A DNA stretch of 64,000 nucleotides from JANQQC01 sp965262255. Lineage in GTDB: Bacteria > Pseudomonadota > Alphaproteobacteria > Caulobacterales > Hyphomonadaceae. The DNA is taken from contig OZ253505.1 of the NCBI GenBank assembly GCA_965262255.1, positions 2,666,001-2,730,000 of the forward strand. Direction: 5' to 3'. The translations under genes were made by a program, and so were the position numbers. Of the stretch, positions 9,407 through 17,883 are shown piece after piece; positions within the stretch are counted from its first letter, which is position 1, and each line of letters starts with the position of its first letter. Under the pieces are notes generated by a model that did not search any database, was not told the DNA's origin, and saw nothing but the letters and a program-made list of their open reading frames with translations.

Positions 9407-9613
9407 ACAATTAGAATCGTAACGAAATACTAAACAGAATAAGGTCAATTTGCTAAATAGAGTTGGTTCGGATTGCTAAATAGGAACCGGATGGAATGCA
9501 AATTAGTGAACATTAGAACTGCTAAATAGAATAGGAAGCATTTGCTAAATAGAATAGAGTCAAAACGTCTAATAGGGATGAGATGAATTGCAATATAAGA
9601 CACAAAGTTTCAA
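9407..9613. repeat. 23-bp degenerate tandem array, array 1 (about 9 units)
   Basis: Anchored on CTAAATAG, successive units begin at 9430, 9453, 9476, 9499, 9522, 9545, 9568 and 9591, every one exactly 23 bases apart; a weaker unit sits at 9407. The best-conserved part is TTGCTAAATAGAAT, with about nine variable bases between. Clear cores are at 9453, 9476, 9522 and 9545; the others are diverged (CTAAACAG, CAAATTAG, TCTAATAG). The period is not a multiple of three and the stretch has stops, so it is not coding. It begins 51 bases upstream of the start codon of the DUF4143 gene, which is read from the minus strand. Confidence 0.8.
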
Positions 9614-9701
9614 GCAATGAAAACACTACAGGTTGTCATTCGGACACACTGAACTGTCAAAGTTTGGGGATAAATTTTTATAATACTTTATCTCTGAACC
9701 C

Positions 9702-10859
9702 TTAGTTATTTAAGCTAGACGCAATTATAGTTATTGCCTTATCAATGTCTGATTGGTCTGTCTCGAATCCTAAACTGAAGCGAACGGAAGCTTCAGCTTG
9801 TTCTTTCGTCAGCCCTATTGCTCTCAGCACATAAGATTCCTCTTCTATTCCCGAAGCACACGCTGAACCCGTAGAGGCGGCTAGATCAGGCTGCCAGCGC
9901 ATTATAAGTTCTTTGGCGTTGTAGCCTTCAAACCTGACGTTGATGTTACCGATATGACGATCCATTACATGAGGCCCGTTCAGTGCGATAGCGTTAGAAA
10001 GGGAAAATAGTTGCGATAGAAACTGATGCGACCGTTGACGAAGTTTTTCTCTTTTGTCGAGAAATAGTGGAGACAAAAGTTGATCGGAGGCAAATCCTAA
10101 CCCTCGACAAAGAGGAAGGGGAACAGTCCCAGATCGTATACCTCTCTGCTGTCCACCGCCATGCAATACTGGTCGAAAGTCGTCAACTAGGTCGGGTCTG
10201 ATATACAGAGCCCCAATCCCTTGAGGCCCGCCAATCTTGTGTGACGACAGGCTTACGAGGTCAACGACTTTTCCTAAATGCGTAACGTCCGTAGTTACTG
10301 GGGCTTGTGCTGCATCTGTGTGCAGCAATGTTCCGAAATAATGCGCGATGTCAGCAATTGCCCGAATATCTTGTATTGTTCCAATTTCGTTGTTAACCGC
10401 CATTACGCTCACGAGCAGAACGTCGTCAGAAATTTTATCTTGCAGTTCGGCTACGTCTATCTTCCCATCAGGTTTGACAGATATTTGTTCTACTTCAAAA
10501 TTCTGATGTTCTTTCAGAAACCGGGCAGTTTCGAGTACGCATTTATGTTCAATGGCACTCACTAAAATTCGTCGTTTTCCTGTCGTTTTACCTCTTTCTG
10601 CCAGTCCAAGCAGAGCGAGGTTGTTCGCTTCAGTTGCGCCCGAGGTAAATATCAAGCCTTCAGGGCTTGCGCCTATTAGTTTGGCAACTGAAGTTGAAGC
10701 CTCCTCGAACAGTTTCTGTCCATTCCAACCGAAATAGTGATCGGAAGAATGGGGATTACCCACCGAATCACGAAAGTATGTCATCATCGCTTGCAACATC
10801 GCTTCGTTCATCGGAAGCGTGGACTGGCAGTCGAAATAAATTTTGTCTTGAAAACGCAT
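9702..10859 (-). CDS. sspA: Cysteine desulfurase, SspA/DndA-like (IscS family)
   Basis: This 385-residue PLP enzyme would release sulfur from cysteine as an enzyme-bound persulfide. Visible motifs are TSGATEANNLAL, HTDAAQA (cofactor Asp), SLSSHKIGGPQG with the PLP lysine, and the cysteine loop ASTGSACASGIEEESYVL. Start is the ATG at 10859 (MRFQDKIYFDCQST), which gives the usual N-terminus; the longer frame to 10955 would add about 32 unconserved residues. It is transcribed divergently from sspB across about 160 bases, the layout reported for Ssp/Dnd loci, and would feed sulfur to SspD for phosphorothioate DNA modification. A general IscS/NifS role cannot be excluded from sequence alone. Confidence 0.85.
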   Translation of the reverse strand: MRFQDKIYFDCQSTLPMNEAMLQAMMTYFRDSVGNPHSSDHYFGWNGQKLFEEASTSVAKLIGASPEGLIFTSGATEANNLALLGLAERGKTTGKRRILVSAIEHKCVLETARFLKEHQNFEVEQISVKPDGKIDVAELQDKISDDVLLVSVMAVNNEIGTIQDIRAIADIAHYFGTLLHTDAAQAPVTTDVTHLGKVVDLVSLSSHKIGGPQGIGALYIRPDLVDDFRPVLHGGGQQRGIRSGTVPLPLCRGLGFASDQLLSPLFLDKREKLRQRSHQFLSQLFSLSNAIALNGPHVMDRHIGNINVRFEGYNAKELIMRWQPDLAASTGSACASGIEEESYVLRAIGLTKEQAEASVRFSLGFETDQSDIDKAITIIASSLNN

Positions 10860-11019
10860 TTGGGGATACTTGCCCGATTGGGAGTGATATGGGGATTCTA
10901 TTGCAATAAATGGTGATCGAATGTAACAACAAAAGTTCAGAATCTCATTGACCAATTGGCAATGCCCAGTTAATGATTATGAGATTAATAGATGCAAAAG
11001 TGACTTTGTTAGGAAATCT

Positions 11020-11999
11020 ATGGTGCGGGGGCCGCTCTTCCAAGAAAATTATAAGCCTCAGTTTACGGGGCATGAAACTTTCCCAATGCGATATGGGTGG
11101 TTAAAGAAGGCTTATGACCACGTGGCGAAGTTTAAGAATCATTCAGAAAACCGATTGATGGTATGGGGTGATGAGGCGATCGCTCAACTAGGTGTCGGCA
11201 AGAATATGGTTAGTTCAATACGATATTGGGCTAAAATTATTGGCGTAGTAGAAGAGCCAACGAAGGCATCGGTTCATGTTAAGACCACAGAATTTGGTCG
11301 AAAGATTTTTGGGAAGAAGGGATTAGACCCGTTCATGGAACACCCGACGACACTTTGGTTGATTCACTGGAGGTTGGCTTCGAATATTGGCCTAACAACA
11401 TGGTATTGGGTGTTCGGGTACTATCCGTCATTAGTGTTTGACAGGATTGATATGCAGGGCAAGCTGGAGCGGCTGTGTGCGGATAGGAAATGGAAACGCA
11501 CTTCGGCGGTTACGCTCAAAAATGACGTAAACGTGTTCATTCGTACCTACACCTCGAAATTTTTGTGGGGGGGGGTAGAACACTTTCAGCGACTTTGGAG
11601 AACAATTTAGAGTGTCCATTAACGGAATTAGGACTTATAAAACCTGTCGGAAAGAAGGATGGGTTTAGGTTTCTTAAAGGAGAAAAATCTAGTCTAGGAA
11701 TGGGGGTCTTCACCGCCGCTCTTTTAGATTATTGGCGTAAACATTCTCCTTCTTCTGCGACATTGTCTTTCGAAACCGTTGCACATCAACCCGGGTGTTG
11801 CGGAAAACTGTTTCTTCTTCATGATAACGATGTAGTCGACCGTCTGGCCAAACTAGAATCTTTCACGGATGGTGCGCTGAAATGGTCTGAAACCGCAGGA
11901 CTAAAACAAGTTATAAAAACAGAGAAGGCGGAGCAATTAGATACACTTTCACTGATTAGTAGCGATTACAGTTATCGTCGACTGAAGGAGGTTGCCTGA
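11020..11999 (+). CDS. sspB: SspB-like DUF4007 protein, reading frame broken at a G9 tract
   Basis: The first part (11020-11610 frame) has the DUF4007 opening QFTGHETFPMRYGWLKKAYD and runs to VFIRTYTSKFLW. The second part (frame of 11565-11999) continues the family with TLENNLECPLTELGLI, LLDYWRKHSP and ETAGLKQVIKTEK. The two frames meet at nine G (11567-11575). One extra G (or two fewer), or a -1 ribosomal slip, would join them into about 326 residues, the expected size. Start is ATG 11020 behind taggaaatct. SspB is described as the DNA-nicking component of single-strand phosphorothioation. As written the gene is off. Its stop overlaps the sspC start (TGATG), so the operon is translationally coupled. 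Confidence 0.8.
11567..11575 (+). repeat. G9 homopolymer inside sspB
   Basis: Nine consecutive G residues in a low-GC gene, exactly where the two halves of the DUF4007 protein change frame. It is either a phase-variable slippage site, a programmed frameshift site, or a homopolymer sequencing error. Confidence 0.9.
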
Positions 12000-14900
12000 T
12001 GCCCTCTAAAGAATCAGTCCGGATAGCTCCTCGGTTTCTTCGTTCGATACGAATTGATTCTGATCTAGGAAAAGCAGAATCCCTTGACGGATTCATTTGT
12101 CCCGAATCGTCGTTGAACGTGATCAGGTCTATGGCTGATCACGTATCCCAAACGAGCCAATGTGCCTTTACGTGGACAGGCCCTTACGGAAGCGGTAAGT
12201 CAAGCCTAGTGGTCGCATTTGCCGCGCTTTTAAGTGGAACGGAAACGATACGAACAAAAGCAACCGAAATCTTCGGAAGGCGATTCTCTAATAGAGTTTG
12301 GAATGCTCTTCCACCTAAAAAGCATGGTTGGAAGATACTTCCAGTAGTTGCTCGCAGAGATTCGCCAGTCCAAGTTATAGGTGAAGCCTTACTAGCATCT
12401 AAGTTGTTTGTTAAATCTAAGCTTCCATTGACCGAGCGTGGCTTAATTGAACATATCTTGCGAGTAGCATCATCAAGAAAAAACTCAAGCGGCGGGCTAG
12501 TTATATTTATTGACGAAATGGGAAAGTTTCTAGAGTCTGCAGCGCAAGACGGTCAGGACATTTTTATACTTCAGCAGTTAGCAGAAGCAGCGTCTCGAAG
12601 CGAAGGAAGACTAGTTATCGTCGGGATTCTTCATCAATCTTTTGAAGAATATGCAAACCGATTGTCTCAGGACGTTCGAGACGAATGGAGTAAAGTACAG
12701 GGTCGTTTTATTGATCTGTCGGTAAACACGGCAGGTGAGGAACAAATAGAGCTGATATCCAAAGCGATTGAACTGAAAGGAAAAGCGAAGCAGGCTGGAA
12801 GTGAATCTTTAGCAGTTGCCAGCACATTTAAAAAGGGAAAAACAAGTGACAAAAAGAAATTTGCGTTGTTGTTGGAGCGTTGCTGGCCTCTTCATCCAGT
12901 CGTGGCGAGTTTACTCGGTCCAATTTCGCGTCGCGGATTTGGACAGAATCAAAGAAGTATTTTCGGATTTCTAAACTCTTCGGAGTTGTTTGGATTTCAG
13001 GAGTTTTTGGCTGAACCTACGACAGAGAGTTCGTATAGGCCGTCAAGACTTTGGGACTATATGAGGGCAAATTTAGAGCCTTCGATTCTAGCCTCCTCAG
13101 ATGGACACCGTTGGGCATCGGCGAGCGAAGCGGTGGCTAGGTGTGAGGCAAAAAGTAAATCACAAACTGATATCGATATTCTCAAGACGGTAGCCATTAT
13201 TGATCTTTTCAAAGAGAAATCTGGATTGGTGGCAAATCTCGAAGTTTTGCATTCTTGTTTCCCTGAACTTTCGACAAGAAAGCTCAATTCTTCATTGAAA
13301 AGACTAAAGGAATACTCATTAATAATTTTTCGTAAATATCAGAATGCCTTTTCAGTTTACGCTGGAAGTGACTTTAACATCGAACAAGCAGTTAAAAATG
13401 TATTAGAGGAAAACAGTGAGGTTAACTTTGATGAACTTCGAAAGTTAGCCAAATTACAACCTCTGTTGGCAAAAAAACACTATCACCAAACGGGTTTTTT
13501 GCGATGGTTTGACCTAGATATAGTAGCGGTTTCAGATTTGGTCGAAGCAGTTAGATCTTTCGATTCTAGTACTGGAACTATGGGCCGGTTTTTACTGGCC
13601 GTGCCTACGAAAAACGAAACGAAGAAACAGTCTCAAAGTATTTGCCGGGCGGTTACAAAACTAGATGAAAACATTGATGTTGTGATTGGTCTTTCGGATC
13701 GCTCATGGACATTGATCCCAATTGCAAATGAGTTAGCCGGAATCGAACGAATTGCTGAAGAGTATACGGAGCTCAATGGTGATGCCGTCGCACGTAAGGA
13801 GGTTGAAGCTCGTCGAATTCATTTACAATCCTTACTCGAACTAGAAATCCAACAAGCGTTTGATACCTCAAGTTGGTATCGTGCTGAGACTAGAGCAAGG
13901 CAATGCAATTTTGCGGAACTTAACGAAATAGCCTCGGAGATGGCGAATAAGAGGTTTTCAAAATGTCCTAGACTCCATAATGAACTTTTGAATCGTGAGA
14001 AACCGTCAGGAAGCGCCAACGGTGCTCTCAAGTCTTTGATGAAGCGAATGATTGCAAGTTCGCACAAACCATTGTTAGGAATACAAGGATATCCTCCCGA
14101 GCGTGGAATCCTTACATCGGTCTTAGAGGCCTCTGGCTTATACGAATCGCTACTTCATGGGAGTTCATTTAATCGTCCTGCAGAGCTTAAAAAACTCAAG
14201 AAAGACGTTTGTAGGATTGAGCCGATGTGGAGAATCGCGTTAGAGTATGTGAAAGCTAACAGCAACAGGCCGGTAAAGATTTCGGATCTATATGATATTT
14301 GGCAGTCTCCGCCGTTTGGAATTAGTCGGGGAGTTCTGCCGCTTCTTACCCTTGTATTTGTCTTAGTTGAAAAAAACTTCCTGTCTGTTTATCGGGAGAG
14401 AATCTTCAGATCGAAGATTGATGACGTCGATATAGACTATTTGGTGAAGGATCCATCTTCTATTCAAGTTAGATGGATGGAAATGACCGAAGACACGCGT
14501 TTCCTGTTAGCGGAAATGGCAGATATCGTTCGGAAAATATCTGGAAATACATTAACAGTTATAGAACCAATTGATGTTGCAAGGGGATTGGTTGCTATAT
14601 TTGATAAACTTCCTAAATGGACGCAGCGTACATCGCGCTTGTCAGGCAACGCTGTCAAAATACGGGATACACTCAAACACGCCCATGATCCGAATGCCCT
14701 TTTGTTCGACGACCTCTCAAAAGCCCTTAGGCAAAATTCATGGAAAAAATCTGATGATGTCGAAAACCTCCGAAGGTTTCTGAGGAATGTAGAGGATGGA
14801 TTGAATGAAATCGTAAACGCATATCCTAGAATGTTGGAAAGTTTACGTGATTTAATGCTTCGAGAACTGCGTGTCCCCAATACGTCAGATCATTCCATAG

Positions 14901-15406
14901 AGGAACTTCAAGAAAGAGCGAAAAACACAAAAAATCTAACTGGCGATTTTAAGATAGACGCATTTTCAGGACGACTGACTTTGTTTGACGGTAGTACAGA
15001 GTCTTTCGAGCCAATTGCAAGTCTTGCAATCTCAAAACCTCCAAGGGACTGGATAGATAAAGATTTAGAAAGAGCGGAGGTTACAATAGCAGAGATGTCT
15101 GAGAAGTTCTCTCGAGCAGAGATGTTTGCTAGAGTTAAAGGGAGAACACAGTATCAGCATGCATGGGCGGTACTAGTCGGAACGGCAGGAATTCCTGAAC
15201 CCGCTTTACATGAGTTCGTTATTGATTCAAGTGAACGGGCAGAAATAGACAGATTGATTAAACGTATTGAAAACGTTTTAGAGGAATCTGATTATGAAAA
15301 ACGTAATGTCATGTTAGCGGCCCTCGCAGAAATCAGCATGCGTTACATGAAATCAGATGAACAGGTGTTGAGTACTGTCGAAAAAAACGAGGCAGTACTG
15401 CAATGA
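11999..15406 (+). CDS. sspC: SspC-like P-loop ATPase of the phosphorothioation system
   Basis: This 1135-residue protein has a Walker A GPYGSGKSS at about residues 61-69 and a Walker B LVIFIDEMGKF at about 166-176, followed by FILQQLAEAASRSEGRLVIVG. It resembles the large ATPase SspC of SspBCD, which is needed with SspB and SspD for sequence-specific single-strand phosphorothioation. The long C-terminal part has no motif that I can name; it contains charged helical segments. The start ATG overlaps the end of sspB and the stop overlaps the sspD ATG (ATGA), giving a tightly coupled operon. The assignment relies on the ATPase motif, size and order between DUF4007 and the PAPS-reductase-like gene. 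Confidence 0.85.
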   Translation: MPSKESVRIAPRFLRSIRIDSDLGKAESLDGFICPESSLNVIRSMADHVSQTSQCAFTWTGPYGSGKSSLVVAFAALLSGTETIRTKATEIFGRRFSNRVWNALPPKKHGWKILPVVARRDSPVQVIGEALLASKLFVKSKLPLTERGLIEHILRVASSRKNSSGGLVIFIDEMGKFLESAAQDGQDIFILQQLAEAASRSEGRLVIVGILHQSFEEYANRLSQDVRDEWSKVQGRFIDLSVNTAGEEQIELISKAIELKGKAKQAGSESLAVASTFKKGKTSDKKKFALLLERCWPLHPVVASLLGPISRRGFGQNQRSIFGFLNSSELFGFQEFLAEPTTESSYRPSRLWDYMRANLEPSILASSDGHRWASASEAVARCEAKSKSQTDIDILKTVAIIDLFKEKSGLVANLEVLHSCFPELSTRKLNSSLKRLKEYSLIIFRKYQNAFSVYAGSDFNIEQAVKNVLEENSEVNFDELRKLAKLQPLLAKKHYHQTGFLRWFDLDIVAVSDLVEAVRSFDSSTGTMGRFLLAVPTKNETKKQSQSICRAVTKLDENIDVVIGLSDRSWTLIPIANELAGIERIAEEYTELNGDAVARKEVEARRIHLQSLLELEIQQAFDTSSWYRAETRARQCNFAELNEIASEMANKRFSKCPRLHNELLNREKPSGSANGALKSLMKRMIASSHKPLLGIQGYPPERGILTSVLEASGLYESLLHGSSFNRPAELKKLKKDVCRIEPMWRIALEYVKANSNRPVKISDLYDIWQSPPFGISRGVLPLLTLVFVLVEKNFLSVYRERIFRSKIDDVDIDYLVKDPSSIQVRWMEMTEDTRFLLAEMADIVRKISGNTLTVIEPIDVARGLVAIFDKLPKWTQRTSRLSGNAVKIRDTLKHAHDPNALLFDDLSKALRQNSWKKSDDVENLRRFLRNVEDGLNEIVNAYPRMLESLRDLMLRELRVPNTSDHSIEELQERAKNTKNLTGDFKIDAFSGRLTLFDGSTESFEPIASLAISKPPRDWIDKDLERAEVTIAEMSEKFSRAEMFARVKGRTQYQHAWAVLVGTAGIPEPALHEFVIDSSERAEIDRLIKRIENVLEESDYEKRNVMLAALAEISMRYMKSDEQVLSTVEKNEAVLQ

Positions 15407-16239
15407 CTGCTTCGGTTCGTCATGTTCTCGGTCTATCCGGAGGTCGCGATAGCGCGGCGTTGGCTGTTCATATGCGGCAACAACATCCGGATATGGAGAT
15501 TGAATATTTTTTCACTGATACAGGCAAGGAACTTCCAGAAGTTTATGAGTATTTGGGACGGTTAGAGGGATTTCTCGGACAACCGATACTACGATTGAAT
15601 CCTGATCGAGATTTTGATTTTTGGTTGAAACAGTTCAACAACTTCCTTCCCTCCGCTCAGACTCGCTGGTGCACTCGGCAACTAAAACTGCGCCCTTTTG
15701 AACTATGGTTAAAACCGATTTTAGAAACTGGTACGACTGTGTTTAGCTACGTTGCTATTCGTTCGGATGAGGAATATCGGTCTGGTTACAATTCCAATAA
15801 AGATAATCTTATTGTTAAACTTCCATTCAAAGATGAGGGAATTGACAAGGCGGGAGTCCTTGACATTCTAGATGGAGCTGGCCTCGGTTTACCGCAATAC
15901 TACGAATGGAGGACGCGAAGTGGTTGCACATTTTGTTTTTATCAGCAAAAAATTGAGTGGGTACGGTTAATGGAGAGGCATCCTCAAGCTTTTGAGGAGG
16001 CAAAATCATACGAGAAAAATGCAATAGATCACGGTTCTCCGTTTACTTGGTGTCAGGGAGAGTCGCTTGATGAATTGTCTCGACCAGAAAGAGTTGCGCA
16101 AATCAAAAAGGAACATTTGGCACGCGTAGAACGGATGCGATCTAAAATACAGCCTAATCCACTGCGGCCTGATGAAGACCCATTGGATATAGATGACGTT
16201 TACGGTAAAGCAAAAGCTTGTTTAGCTTGTCACAAATAG
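15403..16239 (+). CDS. sspD: SspD-like ATP pyrophosphatase / PAPS-reductase-family sulfur transferase
   Basis: This 278-residue protein has the PP-loop LGLSGGRDSAAL (residues 9-20) of adenylating N-type ATP pyrophosphatases and a FFTDTGKELPEVYEYL strand typical of the PAPS reductase/DndC family. TRWCTRQLK carries the conserved cysteine (about residue 89). SGCTFCF (about 172) and the C-terminal ACLACH supply further cysteine pairs that could bind a metal or an iron-sulfur cluster. It would activate the DNA backbone for sulfur insertion using sulfur from SspA. ATGA overlap with sspC shows translational coupling. DndC is the close alternative, but the DUF4007 and large ATPase neighbours favour SspD. 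Confidence 0.88.
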   Translation: MTASVRHVLGLSGGRDSAALAVHMRQQHPDMEIEYFFTDTGKELPEVYEYLGRLEGFLGQPILRLNPDRDFDFWLKQFNNFLPSAQTRWCTRQLKLRPFELWLKPILETGTTVFSYVAIRSDEEYRSGYNSNKDNLIVKLPFKDEGIDKAGVLDILDGAGLGLPQYYEWRTRSGCTFCFYQQKIEWVRLMERHPQAFEEAKSYEKNAIDHGSPFTWCQGESLDELSRPERVAQIKKEHLARVERMRSKIQPNPLRPDEDPLDIDDVYGKAKACLACHK

Positions 16240-16248
16240 GAGAGAAAA

Positions 16249-17883
16249 ATGATTACTGATATGGTAGTAAGTACTATTGCAAAAATTGGATTAAGTTCGC
16301 TTTCATCGTGTCTAGGGTTTGATCGTATAAATCGATTACACGAGCTTAATATCAAAGTAACCGCACACAATATTGCGCACGCGGCATTTCAAGAACAAGG
16401 CTTCGATTTGTTCAAGAATCAAAAAATTAGGAAACACGTTCTAGATGTACTTCCTAGTGAAAGATTATCCCAGATCTATGGTGTATCGACATCACAACTG
16501 GATACTCAGAAATTTGCGAGGTTTCAATGGACTAAAAATTCTGCGACCGAGAAGTTTTTATCGATTTTTAACGTAGAACTCGACGAAGCATTCTCAACTG
16601 ATGACCAAGAACTATCTTTTGAAACAATAGCAAAAGTTGATAGATCGCTGTTCGATTACCAAGATGAAATTCGAAAGAAACTAAATACATTCTTAAAGGA
16701 TAATAATCTACGTCGTGTAATTGTTCATATGCCGACAGGTAGTGGAAAAACTCGAACAACCATAGAAATGATATCTGATTTTGTACGTTCGAGAGAAACT
16801 GATGAAGTCCGACTTGTTGTATGGATGGCACATAGTGATGAACTATGCGAACAAGCTGTTCAGGCGTTCGTAGACACCTGGTCGCGTATCGGTACCGAAG
16901 AGGCGAACGTATACAGATTATGGGGTGGTAGAAAAATTAGGAAAGTTGATCTTACTAAACCAACTTTTCTTGTCACGAGCTTCCAAACTTGCCATTCCGC
17001 AATCGTCTCAGATAGTAATGAACGATTTGAAATTATGTCATCGCTAAGACACGAATGTGATTTACTAGTAGTTGATGAAGCTCATATGTCGACTGCACCA
17101 ACGTTCCAAAGAGCGATCAACTTTCTTTGTAACCAATCTACAAAGCTCGTTGGGTTATCTGCGACTCCTGGCAGGCACCACATCGGCTCTGATGAAGATG
17201 CTACCATAGAACTAGCAAAATTTTATGAAAATAACAAAATTACATTAAAAGGAGAGGAAGTTACAGACAATCCGATAGAATATCTACAAAATCGGAAAAT
17301 TTTATCCAGAGTTAATAGAGTAAAACTCAATACTGGAGTTGATATTGAATTTTCGAAGAATGCGATCGCTACAGTATCAAATTATTTAGATATTCCGAGA
17401 GAGGTTTTAACCAAACTAGGACAGAATGTTCAAAGAACATTAAATGTCGCTACTAGAGTAATCGACTTAGCTTCGATTCAAAACAAACAAACTATTGTCT
17501 TTTGTCCTTCAAAAGAGAATGCAATAGACTTGGCGGTGTTATTGCATGAAAAAGGATGTTTAGCGCGTGCTATTACGAGTGACACGCCAATTTTTGCTCG
17601 TAGACATTGGTTAGAAGAATTTAAATTAAAAAAAGTTAAAGTCCTCACGAACTTCGGGGTTTTGACGACTGGATTCGATGCTCCACAAATAGAAGGGGTA
17701 ATAATCGCTCGTCCCACCACATCTGTGGTTCTATACTCTCAAATGGTAGGTAGAGGATTGAGAGGAACAGCAGTTGGAGGAACAGAGAATTGCACGTTGG
17801 TAGATGTAATAGATAATTTTCGAAATATGCCACCTATACCACAAGCGTTCACATTTTTTGACGAACATTTTGGAGAGCTCTAA
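16249..17883 (+). CDS. DEAD/DEAH-box helicase, putative SspF-type effector subunit
   Basis: This 544-residue SF2 helicase has motif I HMPTGSGKTRT (about 160-169), motif II VVDEAHMS (about 274-281), motif III GLSATPGRH (about 302-310) and motif VI YSQMVGRGLRG (about 495-505). The roughly 150-residue N-terminal part before motif I is not recognised. It begins 9 bases after sspD behind ggagagaaaa, so it belongs to the same operon, and its stop overlaps the next start (TAATG). The helicase, GHKL ATPase, PLD nuclease trio after SspBCD fits the reported SspFGH effector that attacks DNA without phosphorothioates; which letter belongs to which gene is my inference from order. Confidence 0.85.
   Translation: MITDMVVSTIAKIGLSSLSSCLGFDRINRLHELNIKVTAHNIAHAAFQEQGFDLFKNQKIRKHVLDVLPSERLSQIYGVSTSQLDTQKFARFQWTKNSATEKFLSIFNVELDEAFSTDDQELSFETIAKVDRSLFDYQDEIRKKLNTFLKDNNLRRVIVHMPTGSGKTRTTIEMISDFVRSRETDEVRLVVWMAHSDELCEQAVQAFVDTWSRIGTEEANVYRLWGGRKIRKVDLTKPTFLVTSFQTCHSAIVSDSNERFEIMSSLRHECDLLVVDEAHMSTAPTFQRAINFLCNQSTKLVGLSATPGRHHIGSDEDATIELAKFYENNKITLKGEEVTDNPIEYLQNRKILSRVNRVKLNTGVDIEFSKNAIATVSNYLDIPREVLTKLGQNVQRTLNVATRVIDLASIQNKQTIVFCPSKENAIDLAVLLHEKGCLARAITSDTPIFARRHWLEEFKLKKVKVLTNFGVLTTGFDAPQIEGVIIARPTTSVVLYSQMVGRGLRGTAVGGTENCTLVDVIDNFRNMPPIPQAFTFFDEHFGEL

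Noticed and set aside
9407..9613. CRISPR array
   Set aside because: The period is only 23 bases with a degenerate core of about 12, no exact repeats, no unique 30-base spacers and no cas genes.
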